Shown one piece after another: positions 31,468 to 42,335 of a stretch of DNA of 64,000 bases. Source of the stretch: Pyrenopolyporus hunteri (lineage: Eukaryota > Ascomycota > Sordariomycetes > Xylariales > Hypoxylaceae). The translations under genes were made by a program, and so were the position numbers. The stretch is from assembly GCA_902806595.1 (NCBI GenBank), contig CADCXC010000009.1, forward strand, positions 806,001-870,000, given 5' to 3'. Position 1 is the stretch's first letter. Each line of letters opens with the position of its first letter. Under the pieces are notes generated by a model, which worked only from the letters and a program-made list of their open reading frames with translations, was not told the DNA's origin and made no database searches.

Positions 31468-33628
31468 ATGGCCGCGAGGAAGTTACAACAAGAGATAGAC
31501 AAGTGCTTCAAGAAGGTTGCCGAAGGAGTGGCTGAGTTTGATGCCATCTACGAGAAGATCGAACAGTCCAACAACCCGGCCCAGAAGGAGAAGCTGGAAG
31601 ACAACCTCAAGCGCGAGATCAAGAAGCTGCAAAGATTACGCGACCAGATCAAGACATGGGCTGCCAGCAATGATATCAAGGACAAAGCTCCGTTGCTTGA
31701 GCACCGGAAGCTGATAGAGACGGTGCGTATTGGGCCACGATAGCGATGGCGATCGCAAGCCCCGCCTTGCGGTGCCGCTGACACTATTCTCTAGCAAATG
31801 GAACGGTTTAAAGCCGTGGAAAAGGCCATGAAGACGAAGGCGTACTCGAAGGAAGGCCTCTCTGCAGCCGCCAAGTTAGATCCAAAAGAACAAGCCAAGG
31901 TAGAAGCTGGCGAGTTCCTTAGTAGCATGGTCGACGAGCTTGAGCTCCAGATTGAGACCCTCGAGGCCGAAGGCGAATCGATACAGGCCACGATGAAGAA
32001 GGGGAAGAACCAGGCCTCCAAGGCGGATCGCATGGCAACCATCGAGCGCATAATCGAACGGCATAAATGGCACCAAGGGAAACTCGAGCTGATTCGCCGA
32101 TCGCTCGACAACGGGGGCGTCGAGACCGAACAAGTGAACGAGCTAGAAGAGAGCATCCGCTATTACGTCACGGATGGGATGACGGATGACTATGTCGAGG
32201 ATGAAGGACTCTATGACGAACTCAACCTTCAAGAAGAGGAGGACGTATACGGCATGGGCCAAGACAACGACAGAGTCTCGTCGCAAGATACACAGTCTAT
32301 ACAGGAAGATACCGCCGAGCAGGACTCGCGATCTGGCAGTCTGCCTGGAAAGTCGCGAAGTGCTGTCGAAGCTGCTGCCGCCGCTGGCCGACGACCTTCT
32401 ACGCAGCTCAAGTCCCCTCTCCCGACTCTGGCTACGTTGCATAACCCGTTAGCAAATGTAACTAACGGTAGTACTGCTAATGCTGGTATGAAGCCCGCGT
32501 CGCTGCCTACGCGACCGGCAGGAGAAGGACTTAAATACGCTTCGGCTGCCGCCGCCGCCGCCGCAAGCGACAAGAACAATGTTGGCATCGCTCCCCTTCC
32601 TCCACCGCCCGGATCCCAGCCGGTATCGACTACCCCGGGTATTTCGCCCTTACCGCCGGCTGCGCCGTCGAGAACGAGCGCGGCGAACTCGCCGAATATA
32701 GCGTTCTTACAACCAGCTCCGTCGGAACAAAAACCGGGCAACTTATCTGTCCCTACGAACGCATCCGAAACTAGGGTATCCGAACCGGCAACCTCGGCTG
32801 CTGCTGCTTCGAAGAAGACGGAAAAGGCGTCTTCAAAAGCTGCGGGCAAAGCGCCCGCCACAACGGATCATGCCGAGTCTTCGAAAGGTAAGGCGATGCA
32901 TTATAGGATACCCTACTCTTCTTGTGCTGACTCCCGTTATATAGCGGCCCAACCGAATGGTGTTTCCAATGGCATTAAACCCATCGAAGAAAAGGAAGAG
33001 GAGTCGATATATCATCTTCCTGCTTCCCTACAGGATTTGGTGGAGTCTTTCGAGGTGACTAGGAAGCGCGCTCTACCAGTGAATAGCCCGTCCCATCTAC
33101 GCATGATGGCGGCGTCGCAGGCGAACCTGAACACGTTAGATACATTCGACTCCGAGCCGACGCGGACCTATAGACCGGATACGCGGATTCCTTCGGCGTC
33201 AGGATACCCACAGGAGCCGCTACCGATATTTGAGGACCCCCGACTCTACTCTCGCATCGAGCCTGATACGCTGTTTTATGTATTCTACTACAAACAGGGC
33301 ACGTACCAACAATACCTCGCGGCCAAGGCGTTGAAAGATCAGAGCTGGAGGTTCCATAAGCAATACCAGACGTGGTTCCAGCGACACGAGGAACCCAAGA
33401 GTATCACCGAGGAGTTTGAGCAAGGGACTTACCGTTTCTTCGACTACGAATCAACGTGGTAAGTGCTGCCAATTCATATGTGCCACCGCCTGTTCTTAAT
33501 CCGGGGTTGTGCTTCGGTTACGCTCGCAGAAGACCTCGTAGATGTATCGCTAATCAACCGAACCCAGGATGAACCGAAGGAAAGCTGATTTCAAATTCGC
33601 CTACCGGTTCCTCGAAGATGACGTATGA
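31468..33628 (+). CDS. NOT3: CCR4-NOT complex subunit Not3/Not5
   Basis: Subunit of the CCR4-NOT deadenylase, which shortens poly(A) tails and reads codon optimality at the ribosome. Four exons: 31468-31722, 31795-32887, 32945-33458 and 33568-33628; 640 aa. The N-terminal Not3 domain is a long coiled coil: KLQQEIDKCFKKVAEGVAEF, LKREIKKLQRLRDQIKTW, QMERFKAVEKAMKTKAYSKE, ending near IERHKWHQGKLELI. A disordered Ala/Pro/Ser-rich middle follows. The C-terminal NOT box (NOT2/3/5) has YHLPASLQDLVESFEV, EPDTLFYVFYYKQGTYQQYL, WRFHKQYQTWFQRHEEP, FEQGTYRFFDYESTW and the last exon MNRRKADFKFAYRFLEDDV. The 57-nt third-last intron is a multiple of three and has no stop. Confidence 0.95.
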
Positions 33629-35248
33629 ATACGTTAGTCCCTGTTACCTACTACTCTCTGATCACAGATGATGGTTGAAGTGGAATTGCAGTGCCTCTCA
33701 GGGCTCATTGTATGCAATAGTAAACCCCCGTTACTCGTTACTACCTAGGTAGTTGAGGGAAGGCCGTCGAAAACGGTCTACCTTTTGTCGTAATATCTGT
33801 AAGGAAATACATACAAGACCGGCCCGGTTCCTTTTTTCCCGGTTGCTCGCTCAGAAATGTGCCTATCGTGTGGATGCCCGAATGCGGAAATTGTCCCTAG
33901 ATTTTACTAATAGTTTCCCTATGAATGAGACATCTGGAACGGTTACGCGAGAGTAAGTTCCCTTATCTAGCCACCTTGCTAATATTCTTTTTTTCAAGGC
34001 CGCTAGTCCATATACGTAGATTGCCCTCACCGCTCAACCCTTTTCGTTTCGACATTTGCTGTTGTATAGAGTTGTCGAGACAGACCCGTTAAGCAAAGTC
34101 GAACCTCCTAGGTGGCATTCCGTCTTCGGCAGCTGTCCGTTTAGGAATAAAGGAATGCGCGTAAGGTCCGACTCGGCGTCTTACGGTCAAGTTGGCGCTG
34201 CCGGTGTAATCAGTCATATGACTTCAATTCGGTCTCGTGGCATTCATGATTGGGTTTTGCAAGGGGAAATTCATGGCGGCAGTCAGCCTATCGGAAGTCT
34301 TCCCCCGCGTAGTAACATAAAGGGTCGATTTACCGAGTACCAAACGGTTGGGTGCAGGAGTCGCGCTACTAGCACTACACGTTTAGAGCAGGTTTCTAGA
34401 GAGCCTGCCGCAATTCGTGCTGAGTCTCTTTCCTTTCCCTTTGTTTTCATAGTCATGGGTGTTACGGGTGAAGTTGTTTCATGGCCAGGGCACTTATACG
34501 TCAGAGCAAGAGGAAACGTCGCGCCGATGGGAAAGTTTCGGTATATGACACAAACCCATAAGTAAGAATTGCATTTGAGGCGTGTTGCATTCCCATTTGT
34601 CCAGTTCCCCATCAATCTCCGACGCAAGCTGCAAACAGGAGCCTACCTATGTACCTACCTACTCACCCCTGGCTCACCTTTCCTTTCTATGTTCCTTGTA
34701 TGTGAGCTGTCTTCTGCATTTCAGACACCCGCAAAAATAGTCCGAGATCGAAGTGACGGAGCCATGGATCCTGAATGAGTATCTGCCGGGCCTCCTGTCG
34801 CTTCAGACCAGCGTCCCGGTTACGTCCAAGAAATCTCAGCACGACTCTGCAGTAGCATCAGCATGATGAAGCTAGCCGCCAATCCTTCCTGTCTTCGTCC
34901 CGTGCGTGGGCCTAATGACAACGGCTCCCATAGCCCCAAGAGCTTCCCCTCATTCGCCCGCCTACCCCGATTTACAATGGGCTATAGTGGACTTCACGAT
35001 AGCCGTTGTCACTTACCACGTAACTCGCCTTTGTAGACAGTTGAATCCGACTTATTCATTGTAAAACTCCTGTGCTCCGATTACCGCTCTTGTATTACCT
35101 TTGGTAGCGACATAGGTAGCAACCTCCTGCGTGGCTGCGTCAGACGAGCCTTCCTACCTGTACCATACCAAAATTACCCTTCTTTCTCTGGCTCCGTCTC
35201 CATCCATCACTGTTTCCTCCTTTTAAACAAGTCTTCTGCCAACTCGCC
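33629..35248. other. Intergenic, about 1.6 kb
   Basis: 3' flank of NOT3 and promoter of the GH127 gene. A 169-codon plus frame (34056-34565) overlaps a 114-codon minus frame; neither shows a domain, and composition is not gene-like. C/T-rich leader from about 35.15 kb. Confidence 0.5.
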
Positions 35249-37729
35249 TTGCTCACAATGTCTCAATCCCATACATCCCCCCCTCCTCCTCCTTCTCCTC
35301 TTCCTCCTCTCCCCCCAAACCCCAGGACCATGCCAGCCCTCCCAGCCAGAACCGGGCCCTCGCCCAGGTCAGCCATGGCGCAGCACCCGCAGACGCAGTT
35401 CACGCAGACGGAGTTCCACGGGGCCTCGGTGCTGCGAGAGCGGCGGCAGACGATCGGGCGGACGACGGCGCACGCGCAGCTGCGCAAGCTCAAGGACACG
35501 GGCCGGTACGAGGCCTTCACGCTGCGGCGCCAGCCGATCTACGAGGACCGCGAGCGATGGCCCTGCCCCGCCCCCATGTACTGGGACAGCGACGTGGCCA
35601 AGTGGATCGAGGGCGCCTGCTACCTCCTCGCCGAGGAGTACGACCCCGAGATCGACGCGGCCGTCCGCGAGCTCGCGGATATGATCCGCGCCGCACAGCA
35701 GCCGGACGGCTATCTGAATTCGTGGTTCACGATCGTGGAGCCGGAGAATAGGTGGTCGAATATTAGGGATCAGCATGAACTGTAAGTATGAACGGGAGAA
35801 GGCTAGTAGGTCGATTAGTCTGGATGAGTTTGGCTGACGCGGCGTGAAGGTATAATGCTGGTCACTTAATAGAGGCGGCGTTAGCGCATAGCAATTACTA
35901 TAAGAATAACCTCCTGATAGAGCCCATCGAGAAATACGTCAAGTTGATTAGCACGATCATAGGCCCAGGACCAAACCAGGTCAGGACCTCCTCTCCTTTG
36001 TACTAATGCAAGAAACGGGGCACTCCCCTTACATAGATCCTTATCGCTAAGCCGACGTAGAAACATGCCTATCCGGGACATCCAGAGACAGAGCTCGCAC
36101 TCCTGAGGCTGTACGCAGCGACAGGGAACCAGGATGCATATAACTTAGCAAAGTACTTCGTTGAGGAGCGCGGTAACCCGACCGGCCAAGAAGGCGTCCA
36201 CTACTACGACTGGGAGCGTGCGCAGCGTGGCGATAGCCCCTGGAAACGCCCCGACAGCTACAACATGCACGATAGCAAGTGGTATAACCAAGCTCACGCA
36301 CCAATCTTGGAGCAAAAGACCATCGAGGGACACGCAGTGAGGGCGATGTATCGTGAGTGCTTGTTCCTGAGTTCCTAGATAAGTTAGAAAGGAGTTGATA
36401 GCACCGAGCCGTTTCCCGCCACTAGATCCATTCTCGGGTAATGATTGCTAACGCGATCGTCTTAGTTCTAACTGGAGTTGCTGATCTCTTGTGTCTGGAC
36501 GAACTCGGCGTAAAGCCATACGAACACAAGGAGATGTATTTCCGGGCTCTGAGTAGACTATGGAATAATATGGTTGATAAGAAGATGTACCTTACTGGTG
36601 GAATTGGATCGATGTGGCAATGGGAAGGATTTGGCATCGACTACTTCCTTCCGCAGAGCTCCGACGAGGGTGGGTGCTATAACGAGACTTGCGCGTCCAT
36701 CGGCGTAATAATGCTCGCGGAGCGCCTGCTACACCTTGACCTGAACTCGAAATACGCCGACGTAATGGAGCTATGTCTTTACAATGCGGTAATGACGGGA
36801 CTGAGCCTCGAGGGAACCGCATTCACGTACGTAAACCAGTTGGCGAGCTCGGAGGCTGACAAGAATCGCCGAGAAGACTGGTTTGATACCTCGTGTTGCC
36901 CGCCAAACGTGATGCGACTCTTTGGCTGTCTCGGAGGGTATCTTTGGGATTACGGGAGCAGCGGAAACGATGCGCACGTCAACGTACATCTCTATACGAC
37001 AGCAAAGGTAACGTTTGGGGCGGAAGGCCAACAGATCACCCTTGAGCAGAAGTCGAATTGGCCCTGGGAAGGGAATATCCTGTTTCAGCTACAGGCACCT
37101 GCATCCACCAATGTCACTATCAAGCTGAGGATCCCTTCTTGGGCACGAGGAAAATTCGTAGTACGTTTCCGACTTGTCCCTACCTACTTACCCCTACTTG
37201 GAAATAGCACGTCATTGAGGCAATATTGCTGATTCCGTGATAGCTTACGCCGAGCTGGAAATCGGCGAAGCTCGAAAAGGGGTATCTGGCGCTCCCGCCC
37301 GCGTATACCTCGGCGAATAGGGCCTTCTCGATCCAGATCGACGGATTCAAGCCCCGATTCATCTCCCCACACCCTTATACCAATCAGAATACCTTAACCC
37401 TGGCGCGTGGCCCGCTAATCTACTGCGTGGAAGACGTCGATAATCCATGGGAGCAGGACCACTTCCGCAATGTCGGGATCAAACCCGACTCCCAAGTCAC
37501 TGAAAAGGACGGGGTGGTTGACCAAATGGGAGAGAGCTATGTCGCGCTCCGATCGGTCGGTTGGATCCGTGGGGTAGATGATGATCGGGCCGAGTCCGGA
37601 GGTGAGCCAGGGTCATCACCCCGTCAGACGGTCCTGGCTGAGCGAAAAGAGCTCACGTTCATTCCTTACTATCTCCGTGCGAACCGTGGTGGTAAGGGTC
37701 ACATGAGGGTTGGGCTCCTGAGACTGTGA
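35249..37729 (+). CDS. GH127 beta-L-arabinofuranosidase-type enzyme
   Basis: Glycoside hydrolase family 127 (DUF1680), retaining enzymes that release beta-L-arabinofuranose from plant wall glycans and extensin sugars. Five exons: 35249-35781, 35850-35979, 36061-36352, 36466-37160 and 37244-37729; 711 aa. The (alpha/alpha)6 core shows WIEGACYLLAEEYDPEID, QQPDGYLNSWF, ELYNAGHLIEAALAH, KHAYPGHPETELALLRLY and LTGGIGSMWQWEGFG. The zinc-thiolate active site of the family (one Glu and three Cys) is present as YNETC and DTSCCPPN. C-terminal beta-domains follow. The N-terminus is a proline-rich stretch with no signal peptide, so it is probably intracellular. Starts at 35249 or 35258. The second intron has an unusual GTCAGG donor. 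Confidence 0.92.
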
Positions 37730-38823
37730 GACTGCGAGAACCCGAGAGACCCGTAGCGTGGTGACATCGCCTCTCCGTTATGACCCCAGTTGGGAGCCCA
37801 GTAGAGAGCGGGATTTGTTATTAAGACGTCGGGATAGGCACGCTCGGGGGTATCGTCATACCTCCCCTTGCTAACCGCATCGGGAAACTTGCAGCCTCGG
37901 AGCTTTTTCATGATCCGGGCTAGGTATGCCATGCCAGCTTTATATTGCTACCTTAGCTCTAGTTGAAACCGGAAACCGGATACAGCAACTTTTGGTTGCC
38001 TCAGCCTTAATCGCCAATACGTATTATCCTACACGTTACCTACCTACGTGTGGGCCTGTATCTGTAGGTATGTTAGCTACCTAGGTAATCATCATGATCA
38101 TTTCTACGCTACGAGCTCTCTCGAGCGCCCCGTTTTCCTTGATCCTGCGCAAGCCATTACCTACGCTATATGCAAGCCAAAGTGGGCTTTGGGGGTTGCT
38201 TTTTGGGAGAATACATGGGTATACCGAGGTCCGCAGACAGCTCCTAATAACAAGCGGTTTTACCCATCATTTTCCCATCAAACACTTCATTCCGCCAACT
38301 CTTTCGCACGATCACGGAGGTGCTCCGCCAGCAGTCTATAGGTAACACTTATAGCCTTTAACTTTAGCCAATCGTTTGTGCTTTCATATCGGACCTCATG
38401 CGCCATCTTAATCCCGAACCCCTTCAGTCAGCATCATGAATATACACAATCCTCTGGTACTTCGAGGCAAGTCCATCAAGGCTCGCCTCCACGTGTTCCT
38501 CGGCCAATAATACCCTTCGTCTCCTCTTTGACCTTAATCAATCGGTAAGATATTCCGACGAGCCCTGCTCTTAAGCGCGCCATCGAGGCGCGAATCCGGC
38601 CCTCCACCATCGTCAAAGGCGTCTACGTCGAAATGGAACGCCTCTAGAATCCCGTGCCTGCTTCTAGCCCCATATGTTACATAGATGAGACCTATCCCTA
38701 TATATGTATATCGTCATATAGACCGTTCTGCTACGACCTATATTACGATGAAGCAGGTACCGTGATTTCGACAGCTAACCTAGTGTCTGCCTACCTATCT
38801 AATACGCATATGCCTACGCCGTA
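37730..38823. other. Intergenic with coding-like scraps
   Basis: An 83-codon plus frame at 38094-38345 begins MIISTLRALSSAPFSL, like a mitochondrial targeting peptide, but leads nowhere. Near 38.55-38.65 kb a short frame reads AIEARIRPSTIVKGVYVEM before a stop. I could not build a gene and regard these as possible relics. Confidence 0.4.
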
Positions 38824-40306
38824 ATGGAGACCGTCGGAGCTCAAACTAGCGGGCGGAAGAGCCCTTCCTCTGGGAATGAGGCTCAAGAGAAATACCAATG
38901 TCCTCGCTGTCCTAGCAGCTTCAAGCGACCCGAGCACCTGAAGAGACACCAACGCAGCCACGACGGACATAAGCCGTTCGTCTGTTCCACCTGCTTGAAG
39001 CGTTTCTTCCGGAGGTACATCACTCCGCGTTCGCCTCTCGAAGTAGGGTTAGACTAACTTTTACAGCGATATTCTGGCCCGGCACGAGCTGATGCACCTT
39101 GCTTCCCAAAGAAACAGCACCACCGCCAGCCGAAGGCGGGCGTGTACCGAGTGCGCGAGATCGCGAGAGAGATGTTCCAGAGACGAGCCCTGCACGAGAT
39201 GTTCGACCAAATTCCTCCAGTGCCTGTATCCCGACGATGCACCGCAGAAGCCCCCTCTCCCCAGCCTCGAGCCCTCGACATCTTCTTCCCAGAACGAGCA
39301 AGGCCAGCTCGAAGAGCACCCCCAATCGGCGCCGCAGAGCCCCTCATTACCCGCCAAACGAGAGGATTTCCCACCGTTAAACCCGATCCATAGGGAGTCG
39401 GCAAATGACGACACCAGCCTTCGCTACTTCATCCACACCCTCAGATCTCCTCCTGCCGCCACATCGTCCCTCCTAGCAGACCCGGGGCACTCGCCGAACC
39501 TCTTGTACAAGCACAGCCCGTTCCACCAAGCAGAGCAGCCGATTTCCATCTCCGCATTCAACAGCGGGAAAGACGAGCCCAGCACCTCCGAGCGCATAGC
39601 TCTGGACTCGGGCCGCCAAGTGCCGCTATTCGATCAACAGCCGGCCAATTCCGCCTTCGCCCGCCCGCGCACCCACGACCCGATCGCCCTCGACGAGCCT
39701 AATTTCGGCGACGCGCTCAGGGAGTATATGAATATCTGCCCGCTGGCGGTCGCCAACCCCTCGCGATTCGGGTACCTTTCCGAGGCGCTGGGCGGCTCCT
39801 CGTCGTCCGAAGCACAGGCGGGCGGGAGTAGCCACGAGCACGCGGGCGACCCCTTCCTGGCGCTTCACCACCACCAGCATCACGATGCGGGGCAGCAGCA
39901 GCAGCAGCAGCAATACCGCGCGTCCGGTCTCGGAACGGGGCGAGACGGCGGGGACTTAGGTCCGGCGACGGGTGTGGGTGTGGGCGTGGGTGCGGGGATA
40001 GGGGCGGTGCCGTCAGCCGTACCAATCGGGGCCGCGCCGCCCGGCGTCCTGCTCCCGCCTCCTCCTCCACCTCCGCCTCCGGCTGCGTCCGCGCCCGCGC
40101 CGTCGTCCGACTTCGGCCCCCAGCAGCAGCAGCCGATCAACCTGAGGGCGTACGAGGTGATCGCCAGCCACTTCGGGGAGCTGTGCCTGGAGCGCGGCAC
40201 GCCCTCGTCCCCGGCCTGCAGCAACAACATCTCCGAGGCCCAGCGCACCGCCCAGCACGAGTTCTTCGTCAAGCTGTACTACGAGCATTTTAAGCGCGAC
40301 GCGTGA
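38824..40306 (+). CDS. C2H2 + Zn2Cys6 transcription factor
   Basis: Nuclear regulator of the ascomycete class combining two C2H2 fingers with a binuclear zinc cluster. Exons 38824-39014 and 39067-40306 (donor GTACAT, acceptor CAG), 476 aa. Finger 1: YQCPRCPSSFKRPEHLKRHQ, finger 2: FVCSTCLKRFFRRSDILARH, the latter assembled across the intron. The cluster follows at about residues 85-112: ACTECARSRERCSRDEPCTR then CSTKFLQCLYP, with all six cysteines. The rest is low-complexity: poly-Gln, poly-Pro, Gly-Val repeats. The last residues (EFFVKLYYEHFKRDA) resemble the opening of a fungal_trans domain, which is then missing: the stop overlaps a GTGAGC that could be a splice donor. So the model may be short at its 3' end. 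Confidence 0.82.
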
Positions 40307-40345
40307 GCGAGCGGGTGGGTGGGTGAGTGGGTGAGTGACGGGTTG

Positions 40346-40450
40346 CCTGCCTACCTAGGTACCTACCTACCTACCTACCTGGGAACCTAACCTTGGGTAA
40401 CACTATTACATAGGAGGTTACCTAGGTAGGAAGGTAGGTAGAAAGGTAGG
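40346..40450 (+). repeat. CCTA / TAGG repeat cluster
   Basis: Array of CCTA units (40346-40380) followed, after a short spacer, by the complementary TAGG units (40410-40450). The two arms could fold back on each other. Confidence 0.8.
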
Positions 40451-42061
40451 CTGGGAGGCTGCTGGTTTCACCGGGGAGAAAAACGCGTGGTCGGTGAAGA
40501 TGCTGTGCGCTTGAGAGACCCCCTCACCCTATCACCCCTCTCTTCTCCATGTCTCCTCCCTCCCCGCTTCTAATTTGGGCCTCGCGAACTCCTATCGGAT
40601 GTCTGGTGTGTGCCGTGGTCTGGGGGGAAGGTCGGGTTGGGGTCGCACGTCCTGTCAGGCAGCCGGCCGCATTGGGTACGGGATGTGATATGTTACAGGT
40701 GCGGTGCGTGGTCGTACGGACGACTTACAGAAGCACATATGACTGCCCAATTTATGCTTTTGTTTGCTGTCTTTATTTTCGTCCCTTGTCTAACCTGTCT
40801 ATCCAATGGCTCGGTTTCGTCCGTGGGCTCGGTTTTGGGTAGACGGGTATCTAGGCACCTAGGTTAAGTACCTAGGTAGGCAACTGTGAGTAACGTGGAA
40901 CATACGAAGGGATGTGGACTTTGGATTCCGGAATGTCTTTTTCTTCCTCCTACATACCTCTTCCGCGGCTCGGACTGGATCTAGAATGGTGTTACGGCAG
41001 CTCGGGGGTGGTCACCCCAATGGATGCGTACATGTGTATGTTCTGTGGTGAAGCGTGAGTGAAACGGTATGCGGTGCTATACACCACAGCAGCAATCGCG
41101 CGCGTGGAGGCTTATCCCCTATATACCTTGCATACATAATCTATAACCAATAGACTTTTCCCGTAAAGCTTGTCGGGGTTGCTGGTTGGACGTGGAAGCT
41201 CCTATATCACTTTTGAGATATATCCCCGTTGTCAGCGAGGCAAACAGGCCGCCTAAGAAGTAGCCTCGTTGACGTCTGAGGCCTGACCTACCTGGCTGCT
41301 CCCCACACGATCTCATTCTCCGGTATGCTTCTTGCTTATGGGTTAGGGGACGTCGAATGTAGTGTGTATACCTACCTAGGTACCTAAGTAGGTGTTTGTT
41401 GGTAAGTTGACGCGAGGTAAGTCTCATATAAGTTAATTGTAGAGGCCTTGACGTCGCGTCATAACGTTGTTTATCATGCATATGTGTGTAGGCCGGTCGT
41501 ATGTTTTACATACCTAAAGATCTTAACTGAAGTGATGTCATGTATACCTAGGTGCCTAAATAGGTACCTAAAATGATATGATAGGTAAAATGTGAGCAGG
41601 TATGTGCCTTCCATTGATTAATCGGCTCTATAAAATGCGGCTAGTCTTCATACACAACAGAAGGCGCAATCCGTAGTATTGGATATTATAGGGGAATGGG
41701 GGGAAGCTATTATGCGATTGATCGCCTTAATTCGGTGGGGACTTAGGGGACGCAATTAGGCGATCGCGACAAGGAGTTAGTAGCTACCCAGGCAGAGGTA
41801 GGTAGGTGGTAGTTACCTAGGCCCTAGACGGCAGCCCCTAATAATATTCTTTCCATTCAATCTAAAGCCTAAATCTTTCATCTTCCATCTTCCATATTCC
41901 ATCTTTTACGCTTCTATGAACAATCGACTCATATTCTCATAGCTACCTACTTATACGCCCAGACACAAGACTATAACCCGAAAAGCGTGGCACCAATGTA
42001 ATCTCGCCAACTCATCTCATGCATGGCTGCCCAACTGCGTCCACCCGTCTCTCGCGAACGA

Positions 42062-42240
42062 CTATATGTACCGGAGGGTTGCCTTCTTTTCTTCTTGCAA
42101 CTGGTTCCCATCCGCAGCGATGATACGCTTCTCACCGAATAGCATCTCCGCGAGATGTTTCCAGTCCTCATGAGATGTCCTTTTCCCTGGCTCAGGCTAT
42201 CGAGGAGCTTGATATCTGGTTCCTGCGTCAATGCATATCT
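42062..42240 (-). pseudogene. Relict gene fragment, unrecognised
   Basis: Two minus-strand frames with coding texture overlap by a frame change: EPDIKLLDSLSQGKGH (right) and EDWKHLAEMLFGEKRIIAAD (left, ending in TAG at 42062-42064). Beyond that stop the same frame continues SFARDGWTQLGSHA. It looks like a short protein broken by a frameshift and a stop. I do not recognise a named family. Confidence 0.35.
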
Positions 42241-42316
42241 ACCTCTGGCCTGCCTTTCGAGATGCCAAGCCTCGCGCGGATGGGCGTATCGTGGGATTTA
42301 GGCTGCAGAATGCATG

Positions 42317-42335
42317 AAAAAAAAAAAAAAAAAAA
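42317..42335 (+). repeat. Poly-A run (19)
   Basis: Uninterrupted run of 19 A on the plus strand, next to the relict fragment. Confidence 0.95.

Noticed and set aside
32229..32861. 210-codon minus frame opposite NOT3
   Set aside because: Shadow of the low-complexity Ala/Pro region of NOT3.
34056..34565. 169-codon plus frame between NOT3 and GH127
   Set aside because: No recognisable motif, no splice context, and a minus frame of 114 codons overlaps it; cannot be supported as a gene.
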